Shown here: positions 3,149-6,032 of the stretch, piece after piece | Layout: the number at the start of each line of letters is the position of its first letter | How positions within the stretch are numbered: position 1 is the stretch's first letter | Source: Chlamydiota bacterium | GTDB taxonomy: Bacteria; Auribacterota; UBA3054; B51-G9 | Direction: 5' to 3' | Length of the DNA: 6,032 nt | Assembly: GCA_030596365.1 (NCBI GenBank) | Contig: JAUVKG010000186.1 | Coordinates: forward strand, 1-6,032 | Notes under the pieces: model-generated | What the model saw: only the letters and a program-made list of their open reading frames with translations | Databases searched by the model: none | Told to the model about the DNA's origin: nothing | Translations under genes and position numbers: made by a program

Positions 3149-5587
3149 ATGAAAAAAGAAATTTATTACATCGGTAACGCGCATATAGATCATACATGGT
3201 GGTGGAGATGGATCGAAGGATATGATGAAGTGCATGCAACATTTAACGCCGCTTTGGAGCGAATGAAAGAAGATAAAGAATTCGTTTTTACCAGCGCGGT
3301 AGCATTACATTATCAATGGATTGAAGAGGAAGATCCGGAAATGTTCAAAGAAATTCAGAAAAAAGTTAAAAGTGGACAATGGCAGATAGCAGGAGGATGG
3401 TGGGTACAGTGCGATAATAATATTCCCAACGGAGAATCATTTGCGCGACAAGGATTATACGGTCAGTTGTTTTTTAAAAGCCGATTCGGGAAAATGGCAC
3501 GCACGGGATATTGTGTTGACAGTTTTGGACATAACGGTCAATTACCGCAGATTTTGCTGCAGCAGGAAATGCGTGGATGGATTGCATGCCGGCCTGACGT
3601 TAATGAGTTAAAACTTCCAGCGGAGACTTGCGTTTGGCAGGGAGTTGACGGAAGTGAAGTTGTTTATTCCAGGCCGCCAACATGGTATTGCACCACTGTT
3701 CATGATACCGTATTAAATAAATACGAATTAATTAAAGAGCATTTAAAAAAATATCCGAGAGCTTTATTGTTTTACGGAATCGGCGATCATGGTGGCGGAC
3801 CGACCACCGCAGACATAAAAAACATAAGGAAATTCATTAAGAATGACAAAGACATCAAACATATTTGGGGTAATCTTGATGAATTTTATGATGAGGAATG
3901 GGAAAAAGTCAATCAATTACCGGTTCATAAAGGCGATTTGCAATATGCTTTTCGCGGATGCTATACAACACAGTATGAAATAAAAAGATTAAATCGTTTG
4001 TGCGAGAATAAATTATATGCCGCGGAAAGTCTATCGGCAATGGCTTCAATATGCAAAAATAAATCTTACGCGGAAGAGAAAATCAGTGAGGCTTGGAAAG
4101 AACTTCTTGCAAATCAATTTCACGATGTTATTTGCGGAACGTGTCCTAAGGATGCAACTGAAGATTCCCTTAATCGATTTGGCTCAGTAATACATTCAGC
4201 TGATGGAATAGCTCATTTTGCGGCGAGAAAAATAACATCGGATTTCGATACGCGCGCTCCTAAAGGATATGATCGCACAATCGCGGTAAGTTTTGTAAAT
4301 CCGATACCGCGCGCCCGGAAGATACCTGTTGAGATACATCCTGTGCCGATGGATATACTTAGAGAACGGCCGAAGATGGCTGATGCTAATGGCAATGAAA
4401 TAGAGTGTCAGAATATATTATCGAAGCATAATCCATCTAACGGAAGTTTAAACAGAATACTTTTGGTTCCTGAAATTCCTGCTTGCGGAGCAAAGTTATA
4501 TCACGCTGTAAATAACGATAAGCCGAAATCATCGTTTGGTAAGTTATCAATCACAAAAAGTATTTTAAAGAATAAGCGGTGGGAAATTCGAATTGACAAA
4601 AAAACAGGCGGCATAAAATCTCTTTATGATATTAAAAATAAAATCGAACTTGTCGAACGGGGAGAGCAAATAAATAAACTTCTTGTTTTAAAAGATTTGA
4701 GGGATACCTGGGGATCCAATACAGATAAATTTGATGATGTTATCGGCGAGTTTAAATTAAAATCAATAAAAATTCTTGAAGAAGGACCTTTGCGGGCTTC
4801 TTTCGAAATAAAACGTGAATATAATAACTGCCAAACCAGAGAAAGAATTTCTCTGTATCGTGACTTTGAATGGATTGATTTCTCAATGGAAATTATTTGG
4901 GCTGAATCTTTTAGAATGTTGAAAGCTTCGTTTCCTTTCGCTCTTAAAGAAACACAATCGCTTTATGAAATTCCTTTCGCGAGTATTGAACGACCGACTG
5001 ATGGAACCGAACAGCCGATGCAGCGCTGGCTTGAAATAAAAGGCCGGAACAAGAAGAACAAAGTTTACAGAGCAGGAGTTACCGGCAAAACAATTGGCGC
5101 TGCAGATGTTAACGGCGGAGAAATAAGATTAACATTACTCAGGAGTCCACTTTATGGATATATGAACGGCAATGGAATGGATAAAGAAGTAGATTTACCT
5201 GTTAATGATCAGGGGCTTCATAATTTTGAATATAGACTATTTGGCGGAACTCGTGATTTGAATCTTCCTGAAGCATCTGATGATCTTCATATACCGAATG
5301 AGATTGTTTTTGAGGGATCTCACAAAGGAACAACGAAAAAACCTTCTCAATATATTTCTTGTGAGCCCGAAACAGTTAGTGTTTCATCGTTGAAACGAGC
5401 TGAAGACGGTAAAGGATTTATTGTGCGATTATATGAAACACGGGGAAAGAAAAACGAGGCAATTGTCAAAGGACCGCAAGGCTGGAAACCGATCAAGACT
5501 ACTTTAAAACCGTTTGAAATCCAGACTTTCCGCTGGAGCAAAGGAAAGAAAGCTGTAAAATGTAATATGCTTGAGCAAAACATTTAA
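3149..5587 (+). CDS. Cytoplasmic GH38 alpha-mannosidase
   Basis: An 812-residue retaining, metal-dependent glycoside hydrolase of family 38 that removes alpha-linked mannose. By comparison with Golgi mannosidase II, the metal ligands are H12 and D14 (N-A-H-I-D-H-T-W-W-W), D124 (also the nucleophile, in V-D-S-F-G-H-N) and H325 (N-Q-F-H-D). The conserved G-D-H-G-G-G-P-T at 212-219 is in the acid/base region. Rough architecture: GH38 catalytic barrel about 5-270, helical middle domain about 275-370, C-terminal beta domains to the end. There is no signal peptide or membrane segment, so the substrate must be imported or made inside. ATG 3149 lies one base after the mtlD stop and the conserved strand begins within five residues, so the start is secure. 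No Shine-Dalgarno is present; coupled translation is likely. Mannosylglycerate hydrolase (MngB) is also GH38, so the exact mannoside is open. Confidence 0.92.
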   Translation: MKKEIYYIGNAHIDHTWWWRWIEGYDEVHATFNAALERMKEDKEFVFTSAVALHYQWIEEEDPEMFKEIQKKVKSGQWQIAGGWWVQCDNNIPNGESFARQGLYGQLFFKSRFGKMARTGYCVDSFGHNGQLPQILLQQEMRGWIACRPDVNELKLPAETCVWQGVDGSEVVYSRPPTWYCTTVHDTVLNKYELIKEHLKKYPRALLFYGIGDHGGGPTTADIKNIRKFIKNDKDIKHIWGNLDEFYDEEWEKVNQLPVHKGDLQYAFRGCYTTQYEIKRLNRLCENKLYAAESLSAMASICKNKSYAEEKISEAWKELLANQFHDVICGTCPKDATEDSLNRFGSVIHSADGIAHFAARKITSDFDTRAPKGYDRTIAVSFVNPIPRARKIPVEIHPVPMDILRERPKMADANGNEIECQNILSKHNPSNGSLNRILLVPEIPACGAKLYHAVNNDKPKSSFGKLSITKSILKNKRWEIRIDKKTGGIKSLYDIKNKIELVERGEQINKLLVLKDLRDTWGSNTDKFDDVIGEFKLKSIKILEEGPLRASFEIKREYNNCQTRERISLYRDFEWIDFSMEIIWAESFRMLKASFPFALKETQSLYEIPFASIERPTDGTEQPMQRWLEIKGRNKKNKVYRAGVTGKTIGAADVNGGEIRLTLLRSPLYGYMNGNGMDKEVDLPVNDQGLHNFEYRLFGGTRDLNLPEASDDLHIPNEIVFEGSHKGTTKKPSQYISCEPETVSVSSLKRAEDGKGFIVRLYETRGKKNEAIVKGPQGWKPIKTTLKPFEIQTFRWSKGKKAVKCNMLEQNI

Positions 5588-6032
5588 TTTTCAAACCACA
5601 TAAGGCACATAAGAACATATAAGGGTAACAATCTTAAAATAATCATTCAGCCGGATCTGACTACCACGTTTGACCAGTGGGGGTTTATGCTGCGCGTGAA
5701 AAACGGGAGCCTGACCAGTGTGGAAGGCTTAGGTGGTATCACCCAACCTGAGAATCGCGTGCCTATATTGCACCCTGATGATCACAATGTTCGCTGGTGC
5801 GAATTTCTCTGGATGCATTACACTGCCGTGCTGCTGACCCTGACTGAATCAATTAAAGCCGAACTGATTTTCCAAACTTGTGGTGGAGAAAGAAGGATAA
5901 AGGTGGCTGACCTGACACAGAAAGCCACACACCTGCAGACAGGAGACAATGGACGGCTGAATGTTGCGCTTTATGTTCCCACCACACAAGGGCAATTAAA
6001 GATTACTCCGGAAAAGGTTATCGCCGGCAGCA
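5588..6032 (+). CDS. Unrecognised open reading frame, no clear start, truncated by the window edge
   Basis: From 5588 to 6032 the frame is free of stops (148 codons) and is the same frame as the mannosidase, separated from it only by its TAA. Only this frame is open across the stretch; the other + frames and the reverse strand carry stops. From about 5641 the bases are roughly 50% GC by my count (195 of 392), and codons such as ctg, cgc, gtg and acc are common, unlike the A/T-ending codons of the mannosidase. The conceptual protein reads like a soluble beta-rich domain (for example QWGFMLRVKNGSLTSVEGLG). The first in-frame ATG is at 5687, but protein-like sequence extends upstream of it to at least about 5642 with no ATG, GTG or TTG. 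I do not recognise the family. It may be a 5'-truncated, transferred or chimeric gene, or use a rare start codon. Coding is likely; function is unknown. Confidence 0.5.
5597..5624 (+). repeat. Nonamer tandem repeat, unit CACATAAGG, at a compositional junction
   Basis: Three imperfect 9-bp units: cacataagg (5597-5605), cacataaga (5606-5614) and acatataag (5615-5623, followed by g). It lies just after the mannosidase stop and just before the composition rises from below 40% to about 50% GC. Confidence 0.65.

Noticed and set aside
4213..5583. Reverse-strand ORFs at 4213-4395 and 5347-5583
   Set aside because: Both are antisense to the GH38 gene and resemble no known protein.
3149..5587. Assignment of the GH38 enzyme as MngB (mannosylglycerate hydrolase)
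   Set aside because: Family and cytoplasmic location fit, but there is no mngA/mngR-like partner and substrate cannot be read from the sequence.
5687..6032. ATG 5687 as the true start of the right-end gene
   Set aside because: Protein-like codons with the same usage continue upstream of it to about 5642, and the only purine run lies 3 nt before the ATG, too close to serve as a ribosome site. Not excluded, but not supported.
3149..6032. Stop-codon readthrough joining GH38 to the following ORF
   Set aside because: They share a frame, but TAA is the least leaky stop, the GH38 C-terminus looks complete, and the linker is repeat-derived with a different composition.
1..6032. tRNA, rRNA or riboswitch
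   Set aside because: I saw no cloverleaf, rRNA segment or recognisable riboswitch core in any spacer.

Overview
The window reads as a sugar or polyol utilisation region of an AT-rich bacterium. The genes run at roughly 35-42% GC by eye, and all are on the + strand. None of the three complete genes has a recognisable Shine-Dalgarno sequence. The spacers are full of short tandem and palindromic repeats. A cytoplasmic GH38 alpha-mannosidase, a uroporphyrinogen-decarboxylase-like (UroD-like) methyltransferase-family protein and a MalF-type sugar permease together would fit a Lentisphaerae/PVC-like or Bacteroidetes-like genome. That assignment is an inference and low confidence; no ribosomal or marker gene is present.

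Layout: 1-306 is the 3' end of a MalF/UgpA-type sugar ABC permease. Its stop appears to be displaced by one extra G in a run of eight G. Tandem hairpins and a heptamer repeat follow directly. 307-765 is a non-coding spacer holding direct repeats, heptamer arrays, a 94-bp fold-back element and a C-rich/G-rich palindromic repeat with a terminator-like hairpin. 766-1779 encodes the UroD-like protein, and its start codon lies inside the last unit of a heptamer array. 1780-1947 is a compact control region with a perfect TTGACA-N17-TATAAT promoter and three perfect or near-perfect palindromes. 1948-3147 encodes a mannitol-1-phosphate 5-dehydrogenase (mtlD-type), followed after 1 nt by 3149-5587, a GH38 alpha-mannosidase. 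5588-6032 is a stop-free, unrecognised reading frame at about 50% GC that has no obvious start and runs off the window.

How the genes could work together (inference): an ABC importer brings in a mannose- or mannitol-containing saccharide, the intracellular GH38 enzyme releases mannose, and the dehydrogenase interconverts fructose-6-phosphate and mannitol-1-phosphate. The last two genes form one operon driven by the strong, probably repressor-controlled promoter at 1838-1866. The UroD-like gene is probably a separate unit of unknown substrate. I do not see a complete new defence or mobile system. The items most worth a second look are the operator/promoter array, the period-7 repeats (one carrying a start codon), the fold-back element, the G-run frameshift and the compositional break with a startless ORF at the right end.
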